Shown: positions 1-8,827 of the stretch, in pieces
Position numbering within the stretch: position 1 is the stretch's first letter
Layout: each line of letters opens with the position of its first letter
NCBI GenBank assembly: GCA_044238935.1
Contig: JBIICI010000001.1
Coordinates: 1 to 64,000 of the forward strand
Reading direction: 5' to 3'
Length of the DNA: 64,000 nt
Source of the DNA: JBIICI01 sp044238935
GTDB lineage: Bacteria > Pseudomonadota > Alphaproteobacteria > Micavibrionales > Micavibrionaceae
Notes under the pieces: model-generated
What the model saw: only the letters and a program-made list of their open reading frames with translations
What the model was told of the DNA's origin: nothing
Databases searched by the model: none
Translations under genes and position numbers: made by a program

Positions 1-3000
1 CGTAATCACATCATTCGGATTCGTCGCATCCGCGTGATCTAAGCTATCCAATAATTTGAATGTGTATGTGCCATTCGCATTCACCTTCAACGTAAACACA
101 TCGCGTGTCCCCGCTTTACCCGTAAAGGTATCGCCAACCAATGTCACAACAACAGGTACACCTTCGGATGTTAATGCGCCGCCTTTTAAGCTACCGCCAG
201 CGGTAAATACATTACGCGCCTCAATGCTGCCAGGGCCGTCATTGCCGTAATCAACAGTGACTGATCCATTCACACTTGTCCCAACAACCGCAACTAGGTT
301 CGTTTCATCAACCTGTGCCCCAGCATTCACGCTAATCACAGGAACATCATCCTTAATCGTGACATTCAATGTCAATGTCGATGTCGTCGGATCACCGTCA
401 CCATCAACGGCCTTATACCCAAACACATCATTCGCAGGATTGTTCTTCGTGATCACATATGTGTACGCACCGTCTGCACCAATCTCCAATTTCCCATTCG
501 GGCTGGTCACTGTCAACTTACCTGTCGCAGGTACAGCAAATGTTTGACCATTGAATGTGACTTCTTTCAACGTCAACGATCCGTCTTCGCCTTTATCATC
601 ATTCGTCAACACATTCCCTGTCGTGCTTACCGCCGTTTCATTCAATGTCGCAACATCCGCCACCGCAATCGGTGCATCATCTAAGACGCGGATTTTGATA
701 TTTGCATCCTTTACATCACCATCAGCATCTGTAGCACGAACGGTAAATTCCAAATTAATCACATCATTCGGGTTTGTTGCATCGGCATGATCCAAACTAT
801 CCAATAAGGTGAATTTATATGTACCATCAGCATTTAATTTCAACGTAAACACATCGCGTGTGCCGGCTTTACCCGTAAATGTATCACCAACAAGCGTGAC
901 AACAACAGGCTGACCTTCAGATGTTAATGCACCATTTTTCAAAGAGCCACTGGCTGCAAAATCATTGCGGAATGCAATAGTTCCGGGGGCATTCACACCA
1001 AAATCAACATTCACTTTTCCAGAAACGTCTGTTTTTCCATTCACAATGTTTGTTTCATCCACTGTGCTGGTTGCATTTTGAACAATAGGATCAACATCAT
1101 CACAATCTGGTTGCAATTGCAATGTTGCCTGATCTGTATCACCATCAAAATCTTTTAATGTGTAATCAAAATTATCTGTACCATGCACATTTGGCTTACG
1201 GACATAGGTATATGAACCATCCGCTTTGATTGTTAATGTACCAAAAGTCCCTTCAATGGAAACGTTTCCTGTTGCTGGCACATCTTTAACAGTTCCGTTA
1301 AACGCAATTTTCGTTACAAGATTTGGCGAATCTTCTGAAAGAACATCAGACGCGCCAGTACCCCCATTTAATCCCGTGATCACGTTACCAATGGCATTAC
1401 CAGAAACAAAATCATAGACATTAACATCGCTTCGCGCATTAAGACCATCATCAAAAACTGTAACGCGTACTGTTGTATTGACCGAATCACCATCATCATC
1501 AGTGGCTCTAATCCCAAAAGTCAATAATGAGGGGTCATTATGATCATTGGGATTTGCATGATCTAAAGGTCTTTCAAGCACAAAAGTTGCTTTTCCATCT
1601 TGATCAATTGTCAAAGTAAAGACTGTTTGGCCGTTGGCTGTTCCCGTGAAGCTCGTTGCTGTGCTAGTAACCACAACAGGCTGACCATTTGAGGTTAAAT
1701 TTGCAGGGAAAACAGATGGATTGGTTGCAAAACTACCCTTATTATCCGCGCCAAAATTAACCAAGACCGTTGCTGTACCGGTTACATCACCAGAAATCAA
1801 ATTCGTTTCATCAACAGACGCCGCAGAAGGTGAAGAGATTACAGGAACAGAATCCTCAGTCACCGTTAGGATAAATTCTTTAACATTTGTGGCAACGTTA
1901 TTATTCAAATTAAATTCCGCACCGCTGAAATTTTTTTCAATGGATGTTGAGGTCACTTTAATTGGGAAATTGCCCTTGATACCATCAGGTAATGTAATTT
2001 TCAAAGCAGGCAAATCAATGGGACGTAATGTCCATACACCCGCAGATGTTTCGACACCTGCAGAAAGAACGGCATCAACAGGAACGCCCTCTAAAACAAT
2101 CATCGACAATTCTTCGGAACCATCTGTATCCGTAACGGCGCTTGAGATAGGAAGATTAATTGATTTTCCTTCTTCGCCTGTAATATTTGACACATTCAAA
2201 CTGGGGACATCCGCAACCGCATCCACAAGCACATCAAAGGGTTGTGATACCGCTTGAGTTTGATTTGTTGTCGGATTCGTGACAGCGACAGTAATCGATG
2301 TTGTTGTTAAGTCAACATCACTATTGGCAGGGGGTGACAACGCTAAGCCACCATTATATGCCTGCCCCGCAGAAACGACCAATGTCAGACTGCCGTTTGG
2401 ATTTTGCGTCCAACCATTATTGCTATTTAAGCCCACAGCCCAAGATGCTGGCACACCTGTAATCGTCAATGTTAAGAAATCAGTTAAGGCTGCACCAACC
2501 GGAAGACCTGCCTGAATAGGTACAAAAACACTGCCATCCTCAAGAACCTGCGAAGCGGCCGCGATTGAAAGGGTTGGATTCCCCAATGGCGCCGCTTGGT
2601 TTAAAAATAAACGAGGTTCAAACGAAGGAAGACCAAACTGCAGCGCTGTTGGATCAATAGGCCCAACCGCACTTAATGCACGAATATCAACAGCATCAAC
2701 ATCACTACGGAAACCTGCGCCACCGCGACGATCTGCACCACCAGCACCAGCATCACCACCAGCCGCAGGTTCAACACCCGCCAATTTATTGGCAATTTGT
2801 GCTAAATCACGCTCAACTGGCTGCTCTGACAGAGGCTGATCATTCGGCTCAGAAATAACCTCACCTGATTTTGCAAGCAAAGGCTTTCTATCTTGAGATA
2901 AACTATTATCTTCTGCCTTTGCCGTCAGACGTAGAGAACCAACCAAGCTATCGATAGCAACAACATCACCATCTTTGAATGTGATGTCGCCATCCAATCC

Positions 3001-3471
3001 TTCACCTGCACCCTGTGCTGTTTCTAATATAATAGCCGCGCCATTTGTAAAATTCAACTTTAAGACCGCGCCATTTTCTTGGATTTCAACGACATCAGCT
3101 TTATCAAAGGTTGTGACATAACCTTGATCTGCATCAAGATTAATCACAATTTCTTTGCCAGCCTCTGGCGTATTCAACAAGGCCACAGAATCATGCTTAT
3201 CCAAAGCTGCCGCCAACATATCCAATGACAAAGAACGACCATCTGTGAATTCAATTAATGTTCCCTTCGCCGCATCAGCATTACCCAATAAGATCTTGCT
3301 TCCATCAGAAAGGGTCATAATCCATGCGCCACCCTCACCATGAGCAATAGATTGAACATCCGCCGAAGAAATTGAAAAAGCCATGGCAGAACCTGACTTA
3401 ATGTCAACAACTTTTAAGTTTGATGTATCAGTTACAGAGGCTGGAGATGCGTTCAAAGAAGGTGTCGTCAT
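1..3471 (-). CDS. Giant repeat adhesin (T1SS/RTX-type), N-terminal part, runs off window
   Basis: Open for 1157 codons and still open at the window edge, so the C-terminus is missing. The start at 3471 lies 51 nt downstream of a near-consensus -10. There is no Sec signal peptide, as expected for type I secreted adhesins that carry a C-terminal signal. Residues 1-200 form a beta-rich N-terminal region, followed by a Gly/Ala linker containing PAAG at residues 235-238. After that come beta-sandwich modules of about 250 residues. Each pairs a DUF5801-like block (VDETN...; LDSLDHADATNP...) with a VCBS/tandem-95-like block (ANGTYTFKLLD-type strands, TDADGD motifs). Family knowledge suggests surface attachment or biofilm formation. 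Secretion genes are not visible here. Confidence 0.8.
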   Translation of the reverse strand, partial: MTTPSLNASPASVTDTSNLKVVDIKSGSAMAFSISSADVQSIAHGEGGAWIMTLSDGSKILLGNADAAKGTLIEFTDGRSLSLDMLAAALDKHDSVALLNTPEAGKEIVINLDADQGYVTTFDKADVVEIQENGAVLKLNFTNGAAIILETAQGAGEGLDGDITFKDGDVVAIDSLVGSLRLTAKAEDNSLSQDRKPLLAKSGEVISEPNDQPLSEQPVERDLAQIANKLAGVEPAAGGDAGAGGADRRGGAGFRSDVDAVDIRALSAVGPIDPTALQFGLPSFEPRLFLNQAAPLGNPTLSIAAASQVLEDGSVFVPIQAGLPVGAALTDFLTLTITGVPASWAVGLNSNNGWTQNPNGSLTLVVSAGQAYNGGLALSPPANSDVDLTTTSITVAVTNPTTNQTQAVSQPFDVLVDAVADVPSLNVSNITGEEGKSINLPISSAVTDTDGSEELSMIVLEGVPVDAVLSAGVETSAGVWTLRPIDLPALKITLPDGIKGNFPIKVTSTSIEKNFSGAEFNLNNNVATNVKEFILTVTEDSVPVISSPSAASVDETNLISGDVTGTATVLVNFGADNKGSFATNPSVFPANLTSNGQPVVVTSTATSFTGTANGQTVFTLTIDQDGKATFVLERPLDHANPNDHNDPSLLTFGIRATDDDGDSVNTTVRVTVFDDGLNARSDVNVYDFVSGNAIGNVITGLNGGTGASDVLSEDSPNLVTKIAFNGTVKDVPATGNVSIEGTFGTLTIKADGSYTYVRKPNVHGTDNFDYTLKDFDGDTDQATLQLQPDCDDVDPIVQNATSTVDETNIVNGKTDVSGKVNVDFGVNAPGTIAFRNDFAASGSLKNGALTSEGQPVVVTLVGDTFTGKAGTRDVFTLKLNADGTYKFTLLDSLDHADATNPNDVINLEFTVRATDADGDVKDANIKIRVLDDAPIAVADVATLNETAVSTTGNVLTNDDKGEDGSLTLKEVTFNGQTFAVPATGKLTVTSPNGKLEIGADGAYTYVITKNNPANDVFGYKAVDGDGDPTTSTLTLNVTIKDDVPVISVNAGAQVDETNLVAVVGTSVNGSVTVDYGNDGPGSIEARNVFTAGGSLKGGALTSEGVPVVVTLVGDTFTGKAGTRDVFTLKVNANGTYTFKLLDSLDHADATNPNDVIT
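8..1084 (-). repeat. Tandem coding repeats of about 753 bp inside the adhesin gene
   Basis: The block beginning near 8 recurs near 761, an offset of 753 bp or 251 codons. Both copies hold long near-identical DNA stretches, for example around 88-140 and 841-893, encoding the GKAGTRDVFTLK segment. A more diverged third copy starts near 1510. High DNA identity between the first two copies suggests recent duplication or gene conversion. Confidence 0.75.
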
Positions 3472-3521
3472 GATCTTTATAAACCCTTTTTAAGTATTAT
3501 GCAAATTTAGAATATTTAATA

Positions 3522-3550
3522 TATATACAGTATAAATGACCTTGTGTCAA
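3522..3550 (-). promoter_or_regulatory. Sigma-70-type promoter for the adhesin gene
   Basis: On the minus strand a -35 TTGACA (3550-3545) is followed by a 17-nt spacer and a -10 TATATA (3527-3522), about 51 nt upstream of the adhesin ATG. Both hexamers are close to consensus. Confidence 0.6.
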
Positions 3551-3583
3551 AAAAATTATGGAAAAATTTAAATTCTTTTAGAG

Positions 3584-3613
3584 TTGACACAAAAATCTAC
3601 TTATAGCAATAAT
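3584..3613 (+). promoter_or_regulatory. Possible promoter for the HAD nucleotidase gene
   Basis: TTGACA at 3584-3589 and AATAAT at 3608-3613 with an 18-nt spacer, 53 nt before the start at 3667. The -35 is perfect and the -10 weaker. It is back to back with the adhesin promoter. Confidence 0.4.
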
Positions 3614-3666
3614 CCTATGATCAAGAATATGCAAGTTTTTTTTAAACCTTTTATTAATGGAATTTT

Positions 3667-4353
3667 ATGACCGCCCCTTTACGATCCATTATCTGGGATT
3701 TAGATAATTGCCTTTATACCAAGACCCATGCACTAGAAGAAGCGATTATTGATGGGCTAACGCATGCCCTGTACCAACACGGTATTCCATTACCCATTGA
3801 TCAAATCAGACAGACAACCATTGATTCATGGTATGAACATGGCTGCAGCATTGCCAAATTTCATAAGGAATTAGGATTCAAAATTCACCCAAGTGATATT
3901 CACCACCCGTTTTGTGATGGATTGGATGAAAAACTCATTTCACCCTGCGATACGACCAAAGACTGGTTCTTAAAACATAATCACAACAATAGCCTAACAC
4001 ATGCGCTTATAACACATGCTAATCAAAATTGGGCAAAACGCACCTTATTCCATTTGGGGATTCGCGATTTCTTTCAAGAAGATGCAATTTTTGGGTATGA
4101 AAATTATCATTTCCACAGCAAAGCCGAATCCTTAACAGGATTAGAAATGGCAGCCAAAGCTTTAGGCACAGATTTAAAGCATATTGTTTTTGTGGAGGAT
4201 ACATATCATAATTTACGCCCTGCAGCGGAGGCAGGATTGCGCACTATTTTCCTAAATTATGGTCGTGATCTTCCGCATTTACCCGATTATATCACAACCC
4301 AATGCCATGATCGTATTGAGGCCTTTTCGATCATTGATAGCTGGGTAGATTAG
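3667..4353 (+). CDS. HAD-family pyrimidine 5'-nucleotidase
   Basis: A 228-residue HAD hydrolase of the pyrimidine 5'-nucleotidase group (SDT1-like), which dephosphorylates pyrimidine nucleotides. Motif I is WDLDNCLY, with the nucleophile D11 and the general acid D13; the DxDNxLY form is characteristic of this subfamily. Motif II (THAN) and the C-terminal VEDTYHN acidic motif IV are present. Length matches the family. The gene is monocistronic, and its last 4 nt overlap the end of the convergent ferredoxin reductase gene. The exact substrate is inferred from the subfamily. Confidence 0.8.
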   Translation: MTAPLRSIIWDLDNCLYTKTHALEEAIIDGLTHALYQHGIPLPIDQIRQTTIDSWYEHGCSIAKFHKELGFKIHPSDIHHPFCDGLDEKLISPCDTTKDWFLKHNHNNSLTHALITHANQNWAKRTLFHLGIRDFFQEDAIFGYENYHFHSKAESLTGLEMAAKALGTDLKHIVFVEDTYHNLRPAAEAGLRTIFLNYGRDLPHLPDYITTQCHDRIEAFSIIDSWVD

Positions 4354-5399
4354 CTCGCCCCCAATTTCTTTTGCAGATCGCTGGATGAGGTTGTATATTG
4401 AAAACGCAGCTTTTTATCAGGATAGACATAACGGAAAGCTTGTTGTGCCATCAAGGCGGCCTCATGAAAACCTGATAGGATCAGTTTTAATTTGCCTGCA
4501 TAATGATTAATATCGCCAATGGCAAAAATGCGCGGCACAGAAGTTTCAAATTTTTCAGTATCCACGGCAATCAAATTTTCATGCAAATTTAATCCAAAAT
4601 TTGCAACGGGACCTAGCTTCATGGTTAGTCCATGAAAGATCAGTAATGTATCACAAGGAATTTCGCTTAAATGTTCATCATTATGTTGCACGATAACGCT
4701 GCTTAAAACCCCCTGTTCACCTTTTAATTCAACAATTTGACCAATCTGCAAATCCATCTGATTGTCCGCCACCAATGCACGCATTTTATGAACACTGTCA
4801 GGTGCGGCGCGGAAATCATCGCGGCGATGCAATAATGTGGTGCGCTGAGAAAGGGGCTGTAAGTTCAATGTCCAATCCAGTGCAGAATCGCCGCCGCCTG
4901 CAATGACGATCTTTTTCCCCTCAAATTGTTTCATTTTACGCACGGCATAAAAAACGGATGTCCCCTCATACGCCTCCAAGTTCGGGATAGGTGGTTTTTT
5001 CGGGGTGAATGATCCACCGCCTGCCGCGATAATCAGCACGGGAGCAATCAGTTTTGTACCCACATCCGTGGTTAGTTGCCAGCGATCATCAGGCAACTTT
5101 TCTAAAGAATCTGCCATTTGACCCAAATGGAAGACAGGATTAAACGGTGCAATTTGCTGCAACAGGCGATCTGTGAGCTCTTGTCCTGTGACCGACGGTA
5201 AGGCTGGAATATCATAGATAGGCTTTTCAGGATAAAGTTCTGCGCACTGACCGCCGACCTTATCCAAAATATCAACCAAATGCGCCTTAATATCCAACAA
5301 CCCCAATTCAAAAACTGCAAACAAGCCCACAGGCCCCGCGCCAATAATAATGGCATCAGTTTCATGTATAGCTATATCAGGATCAGCAAGATGAATCAT
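4350..5399 (-). CDS. Thioredoxin-reductase-like ferredoxin/flavodoxin-NADP+ reductase
   Basis: A 349-residue FAD/NAD(P)-binding protein. The FAD Rossmann motif GAGPVGLF is at about residues 19-26 and the NADPH motif AGGGDSALDW near 166-175. The C-terminal FAD motif is FAIGDINHYAGKLKLI. There is no CxxC redox centre, which separates it from true thioredoxin reductases and matches the YumC/type-2 FNR family common in Alphaproteobacteria. It would pass electrons between NADPH and ferredoxin or flavodoxin. It is divergent from ctaA with only 51 bp between starts, so their promoters overlap. Confidence 0.85.
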   Translation of the reverse strand: MIHLADPDIAIHETDAIIIGAGPVGLFAVFELGLLDIKAHLVDILDKVGGQCAELYPEKPIYDIPALPSVTGQELTDRLLQQIAPFNPVFHLGQMADSLEKLPDDRWQLTTDVGTKLIAPVLIIAAGGGSFTPKKPPIPNLEAYEGTSVFYAVRKMKQFEGKKIVIAGGGDSALDWTLNLQPLSQRTTLLHRRDDFRAAPDSVHKMRALVADNQMDLQIGQIVELKGEQGVLSSVIVQHNDEHLSEIPCDTLLIFHGLTMKLGPVANFGLNLHENLIAVDTEKFETSVPRIFAIGDINHYAGKLKLILSGFHEAALMAQQAFRYVYPDKKLRFQYTTSSSDLQKKLGAS

Positions 5400-5450
5400 A
5401 AATTATATTACCTATTTCTTTTTAACAAAATTCTTTTTATATTAAGCGAT

Positions 5451-6464
5451 ATGCATGCATCAAGACAAATTTCAATATGGCTTTTTATTGTTTGTGGTTT
5501 TATTTTTACCATGACCATGATTGGCGCAATCACGCGCCTGAGCGAATCGGGGTTATCGATTGTGGAATGGAAGCCCATTACAGGGACATTGCCACCCTTA
5601 AATGATGCCGCATGGCAACATGTATTTGCCCAATATCAAACCAGCCCCGAATTTAAAACCCAACATTCTTGGATGCAATTGGATGATTTCAAAAAAATAT
5701 TTTTTTGGGAATGGTTTCACCGTTTTTGGGGGCGCATGATTGGCTTGGTTTTTGGATTACCCTTGCTGTATTTTGCCATTACAAAAAAAATTCCCAATGG
5801 ATATGGACGAAAATTTATAAGCCTTTTGGTCTTAGGTGGTATCCAAGGTTTTATTGGTTGGTTTATGGTCAAAAGCGGTCTTGTTGATCGCCCATCCGTC
5901 AGCCATTTTCGTCTGGCGATGCATTTAAGTATGGCTTTGATTTTATATAGCCTCTGTCTTATTTTTGCCCTGCAATTATGGCCGCTCAAACGCGCTGTCC
6001 GCACCCTCTCTTTACAAAGACATGGCTGGCTTTGTTTGATGATGATTGCCCTGACTTTAATATGGGGAGCGTTTGTGGCAGGGCTGGATGCAGGGATGAT
6101 TTATAATGAATTCCCCCATATGGGTTCAGGATTCATTCCCGATGATTTTTCAAAAACAATCGATCCGTGGTGGATTGATGCGGTAAAAAATAATGCGTGC
6201 GTTCAGTTTATCCATCGTTGGTTAGCCATGACCTCAGCAATTATCATTTTTTCATGGTCTGCACGATTACTATGGCAAGGTGTGATTACAGCAGGGCTTT
6301 TGATTATGGGCATGATTTTTGTGCAAATTATTTTGGGGATTTCCACTTTGTTATCACAAGTCCATATCGTCCTTGCAACACTCCACCAAGCAGGGGGTGT
6401 TTTATTACTGAGCTTTATTTTATATGGCATTTTGAAAATAAGGGGTCATTTTCAGAAAGTCTGA
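5451..6464 (+). CDS. ctaA: Heme A synthase (COX15/CtaA)
   Basis: A 338-residue polytopic membrane protein that oxidises heme O to heme A for cytochrome aa3 oxidase. About eight hydrophobic segments and the family motifs are visible: TRLSESGLSIVEWKP, the histidine sites HRFWGRMIG, HLSMAL, QFIHRWLA and LHQAGG, and the GLDAGMIYNEFPHMG loop. I chose ATG 5451 (MHASRQISIWL); the frame is open further upstream, but that stretch overlaps the divergent reductase gene and is not family-like. It supplies the heme for the CtaC/CtaD oxidase encoded at 46.4-49.1 kb. Confidence 0.93.
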   Translation: MHASRQISIWLFIVCGFIFTMTMIGAITRLSESGLSIVEWKPITGTLPPLNDAAWQHVFAQYQTSPEFKTQHSWMQLDDFKKIFFWEWFHRFWGRMIGLVFGLPLLYFAITKKIPNGYGRKFISLLVLGGIQGFIGWFMVKSGLVDRPSVSHFRLAMHLSMALILYSLCLIFALQLWPLKRAVRTLSLQRHGWLCLMMIALTLIWGAFVAGLDAGMIYNEFPHMGSGFIPDDFSKTIDPWWIDAVKNNACVQFIHRWLAMTSAIIIFSWSARLLWQGVITAGLLIMGMIFVQIILGISTLLSQVHIVLATLHQAGGVLLLSFILYGILKIRGHFQKV

Positions 6465-6468
6465 AAAT
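6448..6468. terminator. Hairpin over the ctaA stop, probable bidirectional terminator
   Basis: A perfect 9-bp inverted repeat (attttcaga at 6448-6456, tctgaaaat at 6460-6468) with a 3-nt loop spans the ctaA stop and the end of the convergent small gene. It is AT-rich, so stability is modest. Confidence 0.45.
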
Positions 6469-6716
6469 TATTCTTCATCCCTTGCCATATCCCGAATGGC
6501 GGAGGCAACTTTATCTTTATCCATCGCATCGATCTTACGACGCATTTGCTCAACGATTGATTTTTCTTTGGCAGCCATGATTTCACGGATTTTATCCATT
6601 GTTTCTTCACCAATCTCCGTTTTCGCATTGCGCATATTTTGCAAGGCTTGTTCGCGGATTATTTCACTTTGGGTTTTTTGCGGTGTGGGCTCTTTATCTT
6701 TTTTATTCCAAAACAT
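6468..6716 (-). CDS. Small charged helical protein, unknown function
   Basis: An 82-residue protein beginning MFWNKKDKE, strongly charged and predicted mostly alpha-helical. Residues 15-75 are rich in Lys, Glu and Met with heptad-like spacing. There is no signal peptide or recognisable domain. It begins 2 nt downstream of the histidine kinase stop, so it is very likely the last gene of that transcript. Whether it acts in the kinase pathway cannot be told from sequence. Confidence 0.6.
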   Translation of the reverse strand: MFWNKKDKEPTPQKTQSEIIREQALQNMRNAKTEIGEETMDKIREIMAAKEKSIVEQMRRKIDAMDKDKVASAIRDMARDEE

Positions 6717-6718
6717 TT

Positions 6719-8755
6719 TTATTCATCCTCTGAATCTAGAATTGTTGGGATTTGTACCTTGGGCAAGCGAACCGTTACAATTGTTCCCTCCCCCACAACA
6801 GAGTCAATGTGCAAAGACCCGCCATGCAGTTCGATTAATTCCTTTGTAATCGCCAATCCTAAGCCTGAGCCTTGATGCCCCCGTGTTTGAGAAGAGGCGG
6901 CTTGTTCAAAAGGTTTTGTGACCAAAGACAGTTTTTGAATGGGAATCCCAATCCCTGTATCATGCACACGAATAATTTGGTGATCATGCGTTTCTTCGCA
7001 TGATAGGGTAATTTTACCCCCCGCATTGGTGAATTTAATCGCATTGGATAGTAAATTCAGCATAATTTGCATGATGGCGCGTCGGTCACCATATAAATTT
7101 TCAGTGCGCATATTTTTATGAAGATCAAGGGTCAACCCTGCCTCCGTCGCACGACCTGACATCATGTGCACAGCTAAATCAATGGCTTTGGATAGATTCA
7201 ACATATCGTAATCTAATGTATATTTCCCAGCCTCAATTTTTGACATATCCAAAATATCACTGATTAAATCCAGCAAATGTTCGCCACTTTCGCGAATCCC
7301 AGAAATATATTCCAAATATTTATCATTGCCCACAGGCCCCAAAAGCTGCCGTTGAATCATTTCAGAAAATCCAATAATTGCATTCAACGGCGTTCTGAGC
7401 TCATGGCTCATATTTGCCAGAAATTGCGACTTTGCAGCATAGGATCGTTCGGCGGTTTCTTTGGCTAATTGCAATTCTTTTTCATGTAAGATGCGATCTG
7501 TCATGTCCTGCATCACACCGAATAGAGCGCATACATCGCCATCTTCATCCATATCACAACGCCCTTCGCACCGAATATAGCGTAATTCCCCGTTGGCGCG
7601 AATAATCCGAAATTCGACTTCGTAATTATTCTTTTCAATCATCGCGCGCTGAAACGTTTGCATCAAACGACCCAAATCGCGGCGGTGCAATAAGGTATTA
7701 ATATTATCAAAAGTGGGTTTAAATGTAAGGCGATCAACATCAAAGATACGATAAAGCTCATCTGACCAATCAATCACTTGATTCCCAATTTGCCAACGCC
7801 AATGCCCCATATGACCGATGGCCTGTGCCTCAGACAAAAGCTCAGCTTGCTGTTTCAGGGTTGCCTCACTTTTCTTTTGCTGTGTCATGTCTAATCCAAC
7901 GCCATATAACAAACCGCCGCGTTTTTTAAACCGCCATTTGACCCAACGTTCTTGGCGTGATTTTGTGAGTAAACGATGCGTGCTTTCAATCGCATCCATC
8001 GATGGTGAGGCGTGCGTGACCTGATCCAAAAATTTCTGGAATGCCATTTTTTCATCATCAGCGATTAAATCCACCAATGATGCGTGTAAAATATTATGAT
8101 CTGAATATTCGGTAATTTCATTAAACACGGCATTCACACGCAATACGTCACCATTAAAATGGGTAACCAGCATCATTTCATGCGCCATATTTAAAAAATG
8201 CACCAGTTCAACTGTATCATGCATGTAATCGCCTTTTTTATAAGTTTGGGACATATCTTTATCATAATCCACAGGTATATTTTGGAGCAATGTTTTGAAA
8301 ATCTTTTTCTCTAACTCTTGTTGAGACTCTTCGGTATTGCTAAATAACAAAAAAGAACGACGATTATCTAATGTAAAAATCTGTGTATGGATTATACAAC
8401 TGGACTCATGATGATGATCTATAACCTCATGCACGCCCATCTTGATCAAATTATGAAAATTTCCTGCAGATAATCCATCTTTCTTATGGGACAAACCAAA
8501 ATCAGGACTATGCAGAAACAAAGATGCAAAATCCGTGAAATTTAAAACATCTAAAATATGACGCCCCGCCAAATTTTCATGGCTATCTTTGACATGAAAC
8601 TGGGGGGTTAGGGTGAAATATAAAATATGACCACTTTCATCCGTTAAAAACCGCATCGTCTGGCTTAGCTGATTTAATATCGTATGATCATCACCTCCAC
8701 CATCATTGCGCACAGTATTTCCGAAAAAATGTGCATTTTGTTTTAAAACAGACAT
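6719..8755 (-). CDS. PAS-domain sensor histidine kinase
   Basis: A 678-residue cytoplasmic kinase without clear membrane segments. An N-terminal sensory region is followed by PAS-like domains at about 185-295 and 300-425; the second carries a PAC-like motif (EFRIIRANGELRYIRCEG). A HisKA domain has the phosphoacceptor H451 in MSHELRTPLNA, and a HATPase_c domain shows the N box (NLLSNAIKFT), G1 (DTGIGI) and G2 (GSGLGLAI). I chose ATG 8755, preceded by GGGAAAA; a GTG lies 12 nt upstream. No response regulator is adjacent; the regulator at 14.2 kb is a possible partner. Confidence 0.9.
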   Translation of the reverse strand: MSVLKQNAHFFGNTVRNDGGGDDHTILNQLSQTMRFLTDESGHILYFTLTPQFHVKDSHENLAGRHILDVLNFTDFASLFLHSPDFGLSHKKDGLSAGNFHNLIKMGVHEVIDHHHESSCIIHTQIFTLDNRRSFLLFSNTEESQQELEKKIFKTLLQNIPVDYDKDMSQTYKKGDYMHDTVELVHFLNMAHEMMLVTHFNGDVLRVNAVFNEITEYSDHNILHASLVDLIADDEKMAFQKFLDQVTHASPSMDAIESTHRLLTKSRQERWVKWRFKKRGGLLYGVGLDMTQQKKSEATLKQQAELLSEAQAIGHMGHWRWQIGNQVIDWSDELYRIFDVDRLTFKPTFDNINTLLHRRDLGRLMQTFQRAMIEKNNYEVEFRIIRANGELRYIRCEGRCDMDEDGDVCALFGVMQDMTDRILHEKELQLAKETAERSYAAKSQFLANMSHELRTPLNAIIGFSEMIQRQLLGPVGNDKYLEYISGIRESGEHLLDLISDILDMSKIEAGKYTLDYDMLNLSKAIDLAVHMMSGRATEAGLTLDLHKNMRTENLYGDRRAIMQIMLNLLSNAIKFTNAGGKITLSCEETHDHQIIRVHDTGIGIPIQKLSLVTKPFEQAASSQTRGHQGSGLGLAITKELIELHGGSLHIDSVVGEGTIVTVRLPKVQIPTILDSEDE

Positions 8756-8827
8756 AGATTTTCCCACAAAATAAGATTATATCTGAATTAAGATAACAGA
8801 TTTTTACGCAAAAGAAAAACATAAAGG

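Noticed and set aside
2676..2858. Plus-strand His/Gln-rich reading frame opposite the adhesin gene
   Set aside because: Low-complexity antisense of the Gly/Ala linker; no ribosome site. The minus frame is continuous across it.
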